The notes beneath the pieces are model-generated. The model saw nothing but the letters and a program-made list of their open reading frames with translations, was not told where the DNA came from and searched no databases. Shown here one piece after another: positions 34,501-42,373 of a stretch of DNA of 64,000 nucleotides. This stretch comes from JACSRF01 sp964504445. GTDB taxonomy: Bacteria > Chloroflexota > Anaerolineae > Promineifilales > Promineifilaceae. The stretch is from the NCBI GenBank assembly GCA_964504445.1, contig CAZDEO010000024.1, positions 1-64,000 on the forward strand, given 5' to 3'. Both the position numbers and the translations under genes were made by a program. Every line of letters starts with the position of its first letter. Position 1 is the stretch's first letter.

Positions 34501-35646
34501 TTGGATGCCCGGTACCTGGAAGCGCAGTGGAATCAAAATCACAAACAACCCTGGATCAATGGGTTTAAGCAAAATATTAGCCAGGTTTGGGATGGCAAGT
34601 TTGCCCTGCACTGCGCCCGCCCAGGATGGGAAGATCTTGTGGTTCGCCCGGTCATGGAAGTGCGCGAAGTTCCTGAGGGGCAGCAGCATTATAAGATAAA
34701 GGTGGATAAGGCAACGCTGGTGCAGGATCATACGGGCAGCCAAAAAATTACCACGCAATCTGGCTCTAGCAACGTCAATTCTGAGACGATGGTGGCCCAG
34801 TTACGCGAATTTGACCTGGTGGATAAGATTGCTGACCCGGCCGTTCACGCTTATTTGCATGCCGGAGAAGAAAAGCACATTAAGAATGCTTATAAGACGG
34901 ACCGGGCGTTATTGGATAGCATGCTGGCGCAGTACGGCCGTTTGGCTTACCAGGGGAGTACAACGAACCTGGCTAACCAGCGCCTGCTGATGAACTTAAT
35001 TGACGCCATTAAGCGGACAGAAATACCAAGTAAGCTGGCGCATTTGCATCCGATTATTCTGGAAAAGAACGTAGTTCCTGTAAACGGTGGAAGACCAAAC
35101 TGGCGTTTGGCGGCCCACAGAGCCAATTTATTGCAAACCCAACTGCAAAGTGCCGGCATTCGCAACCCTATTCAAGTTGTGGCTGGGTCTGAAAACTTTA
35201 ACGGCATTGTGGTTAAGATTGCGCCGCCAGACCCGCAAATTGAGAGTACATTTGTGCAAAACTGGACGCGTATTTCCGCCGCTCACGAGTTTGGGCATAT
35301 GATTGGCCTGGCCGATGAATATTATCCGGCGGCTTCGACAGAAATGGTGCAAAAGATGATAAGTGATGGTTTACTGCCGCCCAATACGCCGGGTAATCAT
35401 TTATCGGACAAAGGACGTGGGTATACAAATCATGGCGAAAAGCAGGCGGGATATGCCCGGCTGCTTGAGGAGACCAACCTGACGGCGCCCAATTTTGCGC
35501 CTGATCGCGGTGGGTTTGATGTGATGTCTACCAGCATTATGACGGCCGGGTATGAGGTGATGGCCCAACATTATGTCACTTTCTGGGAGGCGCTTACCCA
35601 GATGACGGCCGCGCATTTGGATAAGAAGTATTGGGAAATTCGTTAA
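31513..35646 (+). CDS. eCIS-associated DUF4157 protein with C-terminal HExxHxxGxxDE metallopeptidase-like domain
   Basis: A 1377-residue likely cargo. After a short basic N-terminus and a conserved segment (GPVGDKYEQEADAVARQVV) come five acidic repeats of the form QRQEEEEELQMKPL (about residues 105-180), then the DUF4157/eCIS core domain (VREPMEQAFNADFGRVRIHA, ARAFTSGQDVFFRHG) ending in HELTH (H281-E282-H285). The next 1050 residues are unfamiliar, but near the C-terminus HEFGHMIGLADEYYP (H1258, E1259, H1262, D/E after G) matches zinc metallopeptidases of the metzincin or related type. Proteins with DUF4157 are known eCIS cargo. It starts 11 bp after the ATPase gene, with GGAG at the overlap. 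Confidence 0.88.
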   Translation: MSMQKSAKPDQDSKQKRAKQQEIEEVGLETAVAPLFPMQPGYADPRLTPTQARALQRRIGNKTLGRLLIQRQMTLGPVGDKYEQEADAVARQVVANLAAPVATQRQEEEEELQMMPLVQRQEEEEEELQMKPLPAISTLQRQEEEEELQMKPLVQRHEEEMALQMKPFVQRHDEEEVQMKSGENGSGPGVVGAAGGEVGADLESAIENGRHQGQPLPDPVREPMEQAFNADFGRVRIHADGHADALNRAISARAFTSGQDVFFRHGAYSPGSREGQELLAHELTHTIQQGAASQRGAPVQAKGVRGLTAVKKENLARQLQRRETASSLAKIINVGVNVSDARGNLGQLGHAMDVWVEIDAGQQPVTPPGAKPNTVYGLEFEYWEYVNVPNDNKGAIGEKPWNDIHGIKPDASTFDVPAPGCDLTWKQAVQQAAAGTLTGKKKIGFRDIPGLFEKGGRNTERTLKFRIVFFDGDQRKEIYATQLLRMANGKLAYSAYRDSLGNTTEAHGFGGDNYEAGSQTETTALAQEPNRLQDTDLPTMGKIMATIPQEAQVAVQTFVRDLFTNQARPFIDLEMAEFASKVTPDKQERQAPSDWQNIFAKEFMTDKPGVAAGQYLIPTIPNTQRKQMVLPSGGLLIAIVTGNNILRMYYTDNASTNVSMNFIPQLAAKNWTINVRAFTEIPTELYQNSLAIFRANTTVGTLKDATMNSPEKAHLRKFVKQGDRHIVRVNDQTGPRIPQNAQIQVYDPEIRDITGDWLKAQYRNATGFIRAQKVAGTKDSNAWKDQQEGRLLEVQPYQAMEFNDAEQLKQLAQTHTGNNLALLNGVLGYMRRFAGRVGTIESVYNEEVPKLGLNVPRTVGALAHGYFVSVFEAQGNGTAVYQNLRQQFPEFQYLVKPAYRTVFGEAQLQQMLRQIRTDEFTQEVPNPNSAENQLDKALFQLGGPYTLTNFVPATGIGKFDAEYDPLTGQFKIITKVNFEFVDYTGNLELAEVREKPLDARYLEAQWNQNHKQPWINGFKQNISQVWDGKFALHCARPGWEDLVVRPVMEVREVPEGQQHYKIKVDKATLVQDHTGSQKITTQSGSSNVNSETMVAQLREFDLVDKIADPAVHAYLHAGEEKHIKNAYKTDRALLDSMLAQYGRLAYQGSTTNLANQRLLMNLIDAIKRTEIPSKLAHLHPIILEKNVVPVNGGRPNWRLAAHRANLLQTQLQSAGIRNPIQVVAGSENFNGIVVKIAPPDPQIESTFVQNWTRISAAHEFGHMIGLADEYYPAASTEMVQKMISDGLLPPNTPGNHLSDKGRGYTNHGEKQAGYARLLEETNLTAPNFAPDRGGFDVMSTSIMTAGYEVMAQHYVTFWEALTQMTAAHLDKKYWEIR
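31821..32055 (+). repeat. Acidic QRQEEEEELQMKP repeats, copy set 1
   Basis: Five tandem units of about 14-22 codons encoding QRQEEEEELQMxPL variants (two with QRH). The same motif occurs three times in the neighbouring DUF4157 gene at 36016-36156, indicating a shared functional segment, perhaps for packing into the tube or binding the loader. Confidence 0.85.
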
Positions 35647-35697
35647 TGCCTTATTTTCTTGAAAGAAATGATTGCTAGTCTTTGCAAGGAGTGACCT

Positions 35698-37359
35698 ATG
35701 GCCGAATTTGTGCCGCGGAAAAGTAAGTCTATCAAAAAACAGCCAAAAGTTGTGCGGAATGAGGCGCGGGAAACGGCCGTTTCCCCACCGGCCGCATTAG
35801 CCACAAGCCTCCAGCACGTCTTGCATTCCCCCGAAGAAGCTACTCCGCAAGATGGCGCTACGCTACAGCGTTACCTGGGCAACCAAACCGTGGGGAAGTT
35901 GGTCATCCAGCCCAAGCTGACGGTTGGCCCTGCTGGCGATGCCTACGAACAAGAAGCCGACAGCGTCGCCCGGCAGGTCGTCAGCCAGATTTCTGCCAGC
36001 AAGCAGCCGGACGTGCAGCGCCAGGAGGATGAGGAAGAGCTGCAAATGAAGCCCATGACCCCTGTGCAGCGCCAGGAGGAAGAAGAGGAGCTGCAGATGA
36101 AACCGGCTTCTCCCCTACAGCGCCAGGAGGACGAGGAAGAGCTGCAGATGAAGCCTGCAGCAGTGGGCGCTGAAGGGGGTGAATTAACGGCAGACCTGGA
36201 GCAGACCATTCGGAGTGCGCGGGGTGATGGGCAACCGCTGGCGGACACCGTGCGCGCGCCCATGGAGCAGGCCTTCGGCGCAGATTTTAGCGGCGTGCGG
36301 GTCCATACTGGCGACGAATCAGACGCACTCAATCGCGCAATTCAGGCGCGAGCCTTTACAACAGGGCAGGATATTTTCTTCCGCAGCAGCGAATATGACC
36401 CCGGCAGTACGGGCGGGCAAGAGTTGCTGGCTCATGAGTTAACCCATACCATTCAGCAGGGAAAGGTGGCGCAGCGTACGGCCGTGCAGCGCCTCACCAT
36501 CAAAGAGCGCATGGCCATGCTGGCGGGGCAGGGCTTGCAAGACCCAGAAGCAGAAAAGGCGGCTATCACCAAGCGCATCAAAGATAACTATGGCGTTGAT
36601 TTAGACCAGGATGCCGGCGTGAAAGCCATCCAAAAATCCTACAAAAAAGCGCCACCAGCTATCCGCAATGGCTTGAAAGCCAAAGACTGGACATTACAAG
36701 AGCTGCAAGACGTGGAGACCGCATTGAGCCGCTATGGCGCTTTGCTGGGGGCCAACCGGGACCAGAGCTTAGGCGCGCAGCCGGTGACCACCTTTAGCCG
36801 CCTGGAAAAAGGGATTGATGACAATTCAGCCAGCGGCGTGCTAGATGACACTACGGCGGGAGAAACCTTCACCGCTTCCAAAAACATTTCAATGTTTGAT
36901 GCCGGAACGACGGTCACAGATTTTGCAAAAAATAAAGCAAAACCCACCAAAGAGGAATACCGTAAAGGATTCCGCGGTACCATAGAGCATGAACTTTCTC
37001 ACGCCCTCATCGAAAACCTGCGGGTGGGCGGCGGCAAAAAGATTATTCGCCAGTTTGTGGCGGCCGTCAGCTTTTGGAGCGGTATTTTTACCGCCACCCA
37101 TGGCGGCAATTCGAAGGGGCAGAAAATTGCCAATGCCCAGCTTGCCGGAACGGAGATACCCCCTACAAAATATGGGGCGACAGACGCTTATGAAGATTTG
37201 GCTGAATCGCTGATGTTTTATTTTGAAGAGCCGGGCACGCTGCAAACTAAATGCCCTGAGCATTATCAGTTTATAAAGGATGTCATTGAGCCGATTTTGA
37301 AGCCGGGGGAAAATAATCAGGAAGAAGAGGCAACAGACTTGAGTGCATTATTTGATTAG
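35698..37359 (+). CDS. Second DUF4157 eCIS cargo with HExxH / EDLAE metallopeptidase-like C-terminus
   Basis: A 553-residue protein with the same front half as its neighbour: TVGPAGDAYEQEADSVARQV, three acidic units (QRQEDEEELQMKP), and the DUF4157 core ending in HELTH (H246, E247, H250). The C-terminal about 280 residues differ: IEHELSHALIENL (H431, E432, H435) and, 65 residues later, YEDLAESLMFYFEEP (E499-E503), the arrangement of gluzincin-type toxin peptidases with a downstream Glu ligand. It is a second predicted proteolytic effector. ATG 35698 follows AAGGAG. Target unknown. Confidence 0.85.
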   Translation: MAEFVPRKSKSIKKQPKVVRNEARETAVSPPAALATSLQHVLHSPEEATPQDGATLQRYLGNQTVGKLVIQPKLTVGPAGDAYEQEADSVARQVVSQISASKQPDVQRQEDEEELQMKPMTPVQRQEEEEELQMKPASPLQRQEDEEELQMKPAAVGAEGGELTADLEQTIRSARGDGQPLADTVRAPMEQAFGADFSGVRVHTGDESDALNRAIQARAFTTGQDIFFRSSEYDPGSTGGQELLAHELTHTIQQGKVAQRTAVQRLTIKERMAMLAGQGLQDPEAEKAAITKRIKDNYGVDLDQDAGVKAIQKSYKKAPPAIRNGLKAKDWTLQELQDVETALSRYGALLGANRDQSLGAQPVTTFSRLEKGIDDNSASGVLDDTTAGETFTASKNISMFDAGTTVTDFAKNKAKPTKEEYRKGFRGTIEHELSHALIENLRVGGGKKIIRQFVAAVSFWSGIFTATHGGNSKGQKIANAQLAGTEIPPTKYGATDAYEDLAESLMFYFEEPGTLQTKCPEHYQFIKDVIEPILKPGENNQEEEATDLSALFD

Positions 37360-37395
37360 CATGTCAGGCACACTGCTAGGGAAAAAGAGGTGATG

Positions 37396-37851
37396 ATGAG
37401 CGAAGATATTGGACAGCAATTGCAAAAGTGGCTGTCTTTCCGGGAATTATCGCTGGCTGAAGTGGAAGCCCGCTTTGCGCCATCGGGTATGCCCATTTTG
37501 CCCAACGCGGGCTATGCCGGGCTGGGAGAGTTGACTCAGGTGGGAGATTTTGACACGGCGCCGGGGCTTTTTTATTTCCGCGATGAGCAGTTTGTGCTGT
37601 TTTACGTGGATGAAATGAGCGATGAGTTAGAGGAGATGTCCCTGTCGGCGTTGTTGGATTACCTGGGCGAGCCAACGGCCGTGCTGCGGGCGCGTTCTGG
37701 CAAGCGGCATAGGCAGTACGTTTATGCCGAGATGGGCATTGCCTTTGCCGGCGTTGATGATGAGATTGCCTTCTTGGAAATTTTTCCGCCCAAAACGCTG
37801 GCGGAATATAAGGCTCAGCTTTACATAGAACCCTCGCGGTTTATCCGCTGA
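37396..37851 (+). CDS. Unknown protein at the end of the eCIS cluster, possible chaperone or immunity partner
   Basis: A 151-residue acidic soluble protein without signal peptide or TM segments. It begins MSEDIGQQLQKWLSFRELSL and contains FYFRDEQFVLFYVDEMSDEL and FPPKTLAEYKAQLYIEPSRF. I do not recognise the family. It follows the second cargo gene by 36 bp with GAGG upstream of ATG 37396. Position beside effector genes suggests a cargo chaperone, adaptor or immunity protein, but nothing in the sequence proves this. Confidence 0.6.
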   Translation: MSEDIGQQLQKWLSFRELSLAEVEARFAPSGMPILPNAGYAGLGELTQVGDFDTAPGLFYFRDEQFVLFYVDEMSDELEEMSLSALLDYLGEPTAVLRARSGKRHRQYVYAEMGIAFAGVDDEIAFLEIFPPKTLAEYKAQLYIEPSRFIR

Positions 37852-37864
37852 CTTGCGGGCGAAA

Positions 37865-37883
37865 AAGGGCGCTTCTGCCCCTT
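37865..37883 (+). terminator. Short hairpin after the eCIS cluster
   Basis: AAGGGC (37865-37870) pairs with GCCCCTT (37877-37883) with one bulge, just after the last cluster gene. It lacks a T-tract, so it is at best a weak terminator. The rest of 37852-37976 holds nothing recognisable. Confidence 0.25.
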
Positions 37884-37976
37884 GGCCTGGAGGGAGTACG
37901 ATGGTGGTTACTATGTAAGATTTGTTTTTCGCGTCGTTGGCCTCATTGGAAAATCATGATCCCTGGGAGGGGTGCG

Positions 37977-38006
37977 TTTACAATCCGCCAGTTCTGCCGG
38001 TATAAT
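37977..38006 (+). promoter_or_regulatory. Sigma70-type promoter, apparently leaderless, for the GON-domain gene
   Basis: TTTACA (37977-37982), an 18-nt spacer and TATAAT (38001-38006). The ATG at 38013 lies exactly where transcription would begin, six nucleotides after the -10 box, so the mRNA would be leaderless. Confidence 0.6.
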
Positions 38007-38012
38007 CAAGCT

Positions 38013-39458
38013 ATGCATGCAGGTGCGATTGCTTTTTTGCTTCAGACAGTGCCAATGGTATCCACGGCCGTTCTCACGGCGCTGTTGTGGGTAACCATTG
38101 GGGCCAGCCTGGCCTTGCTGCTGGTCATGGGCAGCTTTTTGATTTGGGGCTTGCTGCCGCCGCCAGCCCGCAAGCCCGACCCATCCTTAGTAGAAAGTGC
38201 AGCACCCCGTCCCCTGGACGACCCAGGAGAAGCGGCTTTTCTTGACCTGGAAACGGCCGTGCTTCTCTTCCGCCCGAAAACCGACAGCGACGGCGGTTCT
38301 TACCACCCCACCCAGGCTCCCTATCTGGCGGCTACCACCCAACTGCTGGCCCACTTGCAGCCCTCTCGCCTCTATGCCAGCGGCGTGGTGCAACTTTGGC
38401 TGCGCAACGATGGCCTCCATCCTGCCCGCTGCGAAATTTCCTTGCACGACCCCACCGGTGAGCTGCAATTTAGCACCTCTTATCACCTGCTTACCCTGGA
38501 AGCTGGACAGGAGCAAACCTACCCCATTGCCATTACCGCGCCGCCGCGCCCGCTTACAGGCAGCCCGCGCCTGTATCCATACCAGGTCCACGTCACCGCG
38601 CCGGGCCATGAACAGCCCAAAATTTTTTACGGCCAGGTAGAAAACTCTCCCTGGCTGCCCGTATGGACATGGGGCGTGGCTTTGCTGAGTTTGTTCCTTT
38701 GCCTGCTGGCGGGCTTGTTTGCCTGGCTGCCTGGCGCCGGGCCTGCCGAGGATGTGGCGGCAACGGCCGTGGCCCACATCATGCTCACGGCGACCGCCCA
38801 GGCCACGCCGGTCATCACGCCCACCGTGGCCCTGCCCACGCCCACGGCAACGCCCATGCTGCTGCCTGCTAACTGCGCCCAAATTCGCGCCCTCAACCCT
38901 ACGGCGGGCGACGGGGAGTATACCCTTTACTTGCGAGGCGACGGCCGTTTTCCCCTGATCCTCTACTGCCACGACATGACCGTCAATCCCCGCGCATATC
39001 TCACCCTGCCCAACAGCGCCGCTGGCGCCAACTTTGCCCTCATCGCCTATCCAGAGGGCGCTCTCATCACCCATTATCAAAAAGTGCGCTTGGATCCTGC
39101 CACCCTGGTGGTGAACGTGACAGACCCAACCTTTGCCACAACGCAAACGGCCGTGCCCGGCTATACACCTGTTGCCGAAGCAGACCTGTCCGCTTACCCG
39201 GTCTTGATGAGCAACTATGGCCATGCCCAAGGCTGCAACCGGAACACCACAGACGCGCCGCGGGGGGTTGCCAACATTGACCTCACTGGCACAAACCTGG
39301 CTGTGGCTGAGGGGGTCACCTTTGTGGCTGACGGCGTGATTGTGGGCGAACCGCGGGTCAATATTAGCCCCAATGGTCAGCTTGTGGATTTGACAATAGA
39401 CGGCCGTTGTGCCCAAATATATCCCACGCCTGCTTTACAATTAGTTTATATACCCTAG
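38013..39458 (+). CDS. Membrane protein with Ig-like and C-terminal GON domain
   Basis: A 481-residue protein. TM helix at about 15-45, a cytosolic or periplasmic Ig-like domain (LYASGVVQLWLRNDG, YPYQVHVTAPGHEQP) at about 110-205, a second TM helix at about 213-240, a Thr/Pro linker and a C-terminal GON domain at about 285-480 (CAQIRALNPTAGDGEYTLYL, FPLILYCHDM, PRAYLTLPNS). GON domains are best known from metazoan ADAMTS/GON-1 proteases and occur in some bacterial exported proteins. The Ig-TM arrangement resembles the juxtamembrane part of the two kinases upstream. The frame is open to 37956, but the promoter at 37977-38006 favours ATG 38013. Confidence 0.7.
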   Translation: MHAGAIAFLLQTVPMVSTAVLTALLWVTIGASLALLLVMGSFLIWGLLPPPARKPDPSLVESAAPRPLDDPGEAAFLDLETAVLLFRPKTDSDGGSYHPTQAPYLAATTQLLAHLQPSRLYASGVVQLWLRNDGLHPARCEISLHDPTGELQFSTSYHLLTLEAGQEQTYPIAITAPPRPLTGSPRLYPYQVHVTAPGHEQPKIFYGQVENSPWLPVWTWGVALLSLFLCLLAGLFAWLPGAGPAEDVAATAVAHIMLTATAQATPVITPTVALPTPTATPMLLPANCAQIRALNPTAGDGEYTLYLRGDGRFPLILYCHDMTVNPRAYLTLPNSAAGANFALIAYPEGALITHYQKVRLDPATLVVNVTDPTFATTQTAVPGYTPVAEADLSAYPVLMSNYGHAQGCNRNTTDAPRGVANIDLTGTNLAVAEGVTFVADGVIVGEPRVNISPNGQLVDLTIDGRCAQIYPTPALQLVYIP

Positions 39459-39549
39459 AGCCGGATTCCCAGGAGCACCAGATTTTTGTCGTTTAGTTCC
39501 TAAGCTTGAGAGGCTTTCATCCGGCACAACCTGAAACAAGGAGAACTTT

Positions 39550-42309
39550 ATGTCTACTACAGCAACTGCGCAAGAAAGAGGGCGTGCTCACGATGTCTAT
39601 CGCTACAAGCATAACCCCCTAGACGCCATTTTTACGCCCAAAAGCGTCGCCGTGATCGGCGCGACAGAACGCGAAGGCAGTACAGGCCGCACGATTGTTT
39701 GGAATCTGATGCAAAATTCTTTTGGCGGCGTTATTTATCCAATTAATCCCAAAAGACACAGTATTTTAGGAATCAAGGCTTATCCCTCCATTTTAGACGT
39801 GCCTGATGAGGTTGATTTGGCCGTCATCGTCATTCCGGCCCCTGCCGTACCCGCTGTTGTTCGGGAATGTGTGCAAAAGGGCGTAAAGGGGGCCATCATT
39901 ATCTCCGCCGGCTTTAAAGAGACGGGGCCAGAAGGTGTGGAGCTGGAAAGACAGGTAATGGAAGAAGCCCGCAAGGGGCGGATGCGCATCATTGGGCCGA
40001 ACTGCTTGGGGGTGATGAACCCGATTACAGGCTTGAATGCCACCTTTGCCGCGCGCATGGCCATGCCTGGCAGCGTGGGGTTTATCAGCCAGAGTGGGGC
40101 GCTGTGTACGGCCGTGCTTGATTGGTCTATGCGCGAAAATGTGGGCTTCAGCGCTTTCGTCTCCATTGGGTCCATGCTCGACGTCGATTGGGGCGACCTC
40201 ATTCATTACCTGGGTGATGATCCTAAAACCAAGAGCATCGTCATCTACATGGAAACCATTGGCAACGCCCGCTCCTTTATCTCGGCGGCGCGCGAAGTAG
40301 CCCTTACCAAGCCCATCATCGTTATCAAACCTGGCCGCACCGAAGCCGCCGCCCAGGCCGCCGCTTCCCACACCGGTTCGCTCACTGGCAGCGATGAGGT
40401 GCTGGCTGCCGCCTTCCGCCGCTGCGGTGTGCTGCGTGTAGACACCATTGATGGCCTGTTTAGCATGGCCGAGGTTCTGGCCAAGCAACCGCTTCCTGCG
40501 GGGCCGCGCCTGACCATTGTAACCAACGCTGGTGGCCCAGGCGTGTTGGCCACAGATGCCCTGATTACCGGCGGCGGCGAGCTGGCCGAGCTATCTGCGG
40601 AAACCATGGCCGAATTGAATGAACTGCTGCCTGGCCCCTGGAGCCACAACAACCCTATTGACATTTTGGGTGACGCTGATGATGAGCGGTACGCGAAAAC
40701 CTTAGAAATTGCGGCCAAAGATCCCCATAGCGACGGGTTGATGGTCATTCTGACGCCCCAGGCTATGACGGCCCCTACCCAAACGGCGCAGACGCTGAAG
40801 AAATTGTACAAACGGGAAGACGGCCGTCCTTTTGGCAAGCCCCTGCTGGCAAGTTGGATGGGGGGCGCAGACATCTCCGCCGGCGAGTCCATTCTCAACC
40901 AGGCTGGCATTCCCACCTATGATTACCCGGATATGGCCGCCAACGTCTTCAACTACATGTGGCGCTATAACCGGCGGCTGCGCAGCCTCTATGAGACTCC
41001 ATCCCTGCTTGAATATTCAGAAGAAGATAACACCCGGCATAGTCAGATTGCCGCCATGATTGACCAGATTCGGGCCAGCGGCCGTACTATCCTCACCGAA
41101 TACGAATCCAAGCAAGTGCTGGCGGCTTATGGCATTGCCACCGTAGAAACCCGCCTGGCCCGCAGCGCCGATGAAGCGGTGGCCATCGCCGCTGAAATGG
41201 GGTATCCGGTGGTGCTCAAGCTGAATTCAGAAACCATCACCCACAAAACCGACGTGGGCGGCGTGCGCCTGGACCTGGCCCAAGAAGATGAGGTGCGGCA
41301 CGCTTATGAAAGCATGGAAAAGCGCGTGGGCGAAAAGTTTGGCACAGAACACTTCTTGGGCGTTACGGTGCAGCCCATGCTCAGCCTGAAAGAGGGCTAC
41401 GAATTAATTGTTGGCGCCAGCCCCGACCCGCAGTTTGGCCCTGTTTTGCTCTTTGGCACCGGAGGCACCCTGGTGGAAGTATTCAAGGATCGGGCTTTGG
41501 GTTTGCCCCCCCTGAACTCTACCCTGGCCCGGCGTATGATGGAACAAACCAAGATTTTTGAGGCGCTAAAGGGCGTGCGCGGCCGCGATCCCGTTGACCT
41601 GGAAGCCCTGGAGCAGTTGATGGTGCGTTTTGGGCAGTTAGTGGCTGAGCAGCGGTGGATCAACGAAATTGACATTAACCCGCTGTTTGTGTCTGCCGAA
41701 CAGATTATTGCGCTAGATGCGCGGGTGGTGCTCTATGACCAGAGTGTGCAGATGGAGGAATTGCCGCAGTTGGCGATACGGCCGTATCCCACCCGCTACG
41801 TCAAACCCTTCACTGCCAAAGACGGCAGCGAGTTCACGATTCGCCCCATTCGCCCGGAAGACGAGCCGCTGATTGTCAACTACCACCGCACCCTGTCTGA
41901 ACAGAGCGTCTACCTCCGCTACTTCCGTGCCTTCCAGTATAACCAGCGCGTCGAACATGACCGCATGATTCGTATTTGTTTTGTAGATTATGATCGAGAC
42001 ATGGCCCTGGTGACAGAACGCGTCAACCCCCACACCAGTGAAAGAGAAATTGTCGCCGTAGGTCGCCTCACCAAAATTCATGGCACCGGGGATGCCGAGT
42101 TTGCCATGTTGGTGAATGACGCTTGCCAGGGGAAGGGGATTGGTACAGAGCTGTTACAGCGGTTATTGGAGATTGGCCGTGATGAGCAAGTTGAACGGGT
42201 TGTTGCTTACATGTTGGCCGAAAATCGGGGCATGTATCACATTTGCAAAAATTTAGGGTTCAGTTTCCAGCGCGAAGACGAGCTGATTAAAGCCGAGATT
42301 GACTTGTAA
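39550..42309 (+). CDS. NDP-forming acyl-CoA synthetase fused to GNAT acetyltransferase (Pat-like)
   Basis: A 919-residue protein. Residues about 25-150 are a CoA-binding Rossmann domain (SVAVIGATEREGSTGRTIVW, NPKRHSILG), followed by succinyl-CoA-synthetase-like flavodoxin domains containing SHTGSLTGSDEVL, where the phospho-His of active enzymes lies; residues about 490-710 are an ATP-grasp domain (GYPVVLKLNSETITHKTDVG); residues about 755-905 are a GNAT domain (FTIRPIRPEDEPLIVNYHRT, DACQGKGIGTELLQRLLEIG). This matches Pat/YfiQ-type protein lysine acetyltransferases. Unlike classical Pat, the catalytic His appears retained, so synthetase activity may persist. ATG follows AAGGAG; a strong terminator follows. 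Confidence 0.9.
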   Translation: MSTTATAQERGRAHDVYRYKHNPLDAIFTPKSVAVIGATEREGSTGRTIVWNLMQNSFGGVIYPINPKRHSILGIKAYPSILDVPDEVDLAVIVIPAPAVPAVVRECVQKGVKGAIIISAGFKETGPEGVELERQVMEEARKGRMRIIGPNCLGVMNPITGLNATFAARMAMPGSVGFISQSGALCTAVLDWSMRENVGFSAFVSIGSMLDVDWGDLIHYLGDDPKTKSIVIYMETIGNARSFISAAREVALTKPIIVIKPGRTEAAAQAAASHTGSLTGSDEVLAAAFRRCGVLRVDTIDGLFSMAEVLAKQPLPAGPRLTIVTNAGGPGVLATDALITGGGELAELSAETMAELNELLPGPWSHNNPIDILGDADDERYAKTLEIAAKDPHSDGLMVILTPQAMTAPTQTAQTLKKLYKREDGRPFGKPLLASWMGGADISAGESILNQAGIPTYDYPDMAANVFNYMWRYNRRLRSLYETPSLLEYSEEDNTRHSQIAAMIDQIRASGRTILTEYESKQVLAAYGIATVETRLARSADEAVAIAAEMGYPVVLKLNSETITHKTDVGGVRLDLAQEDEVRHAYESMEKRVGEKFGTEHFLGVTVQPMLSLKEGYELIVGASPDPQFGPVLLFGTGGTLVEVFKDRALGLPPLNSTLARRMMEQTKIFEALKGVRGRDPVDLEALEQLMVRFGQLVAEQRWINEIDINPLFVSAEQIIALDARVVLYDQSVQMEELPQLAIRPYPTRYVKPFTAKDGSEFTIRPIRPEDEPLIVNYHRTLSEQSVYLRYFRAFQYNQRVEHDRMIRICFVDYDRDMALVTERVNPHTSEREIVAVGRLTKIHGTGDAEFAMLVNDACQGKGIGTELLQRLLEIGRDEQVERVVAYMLAENRGMYHICKNLGFSFQREDELIKAEIDL

Positions 42310-42342
42310 TATTAAAAAACGGCAATTAACCTAAACCATGAT

Positions 42343-42366
42343 AGAGGGGTGGTTGGCCACCCCTCT
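42343..42366. terminator. Strong hairpin terminator after the synthetase-GNAT gene
   Basis: A perfect 10-bp stem, AGAGGGGTGG (42343-42352) with CCACCCCTCT (42357-42366), loop TTGG, followed by GTTTC. It lies between the plus-strand gene ending at 42309 and the minus-strand small gene ending at 42374, so it may serve both. Confidence 0.75.
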
Positions 42367-42373
42367 GTTTCAT

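Noticed and set aside
38187..39416. A 409-codon minus-strand frame antisense to the GON-domain gene
   Set aside because: The plus strand encodes recognisable Ig and GON domains with a promoter; the antisense product is Gly/His/Arg-rich and has no motif or start signals.
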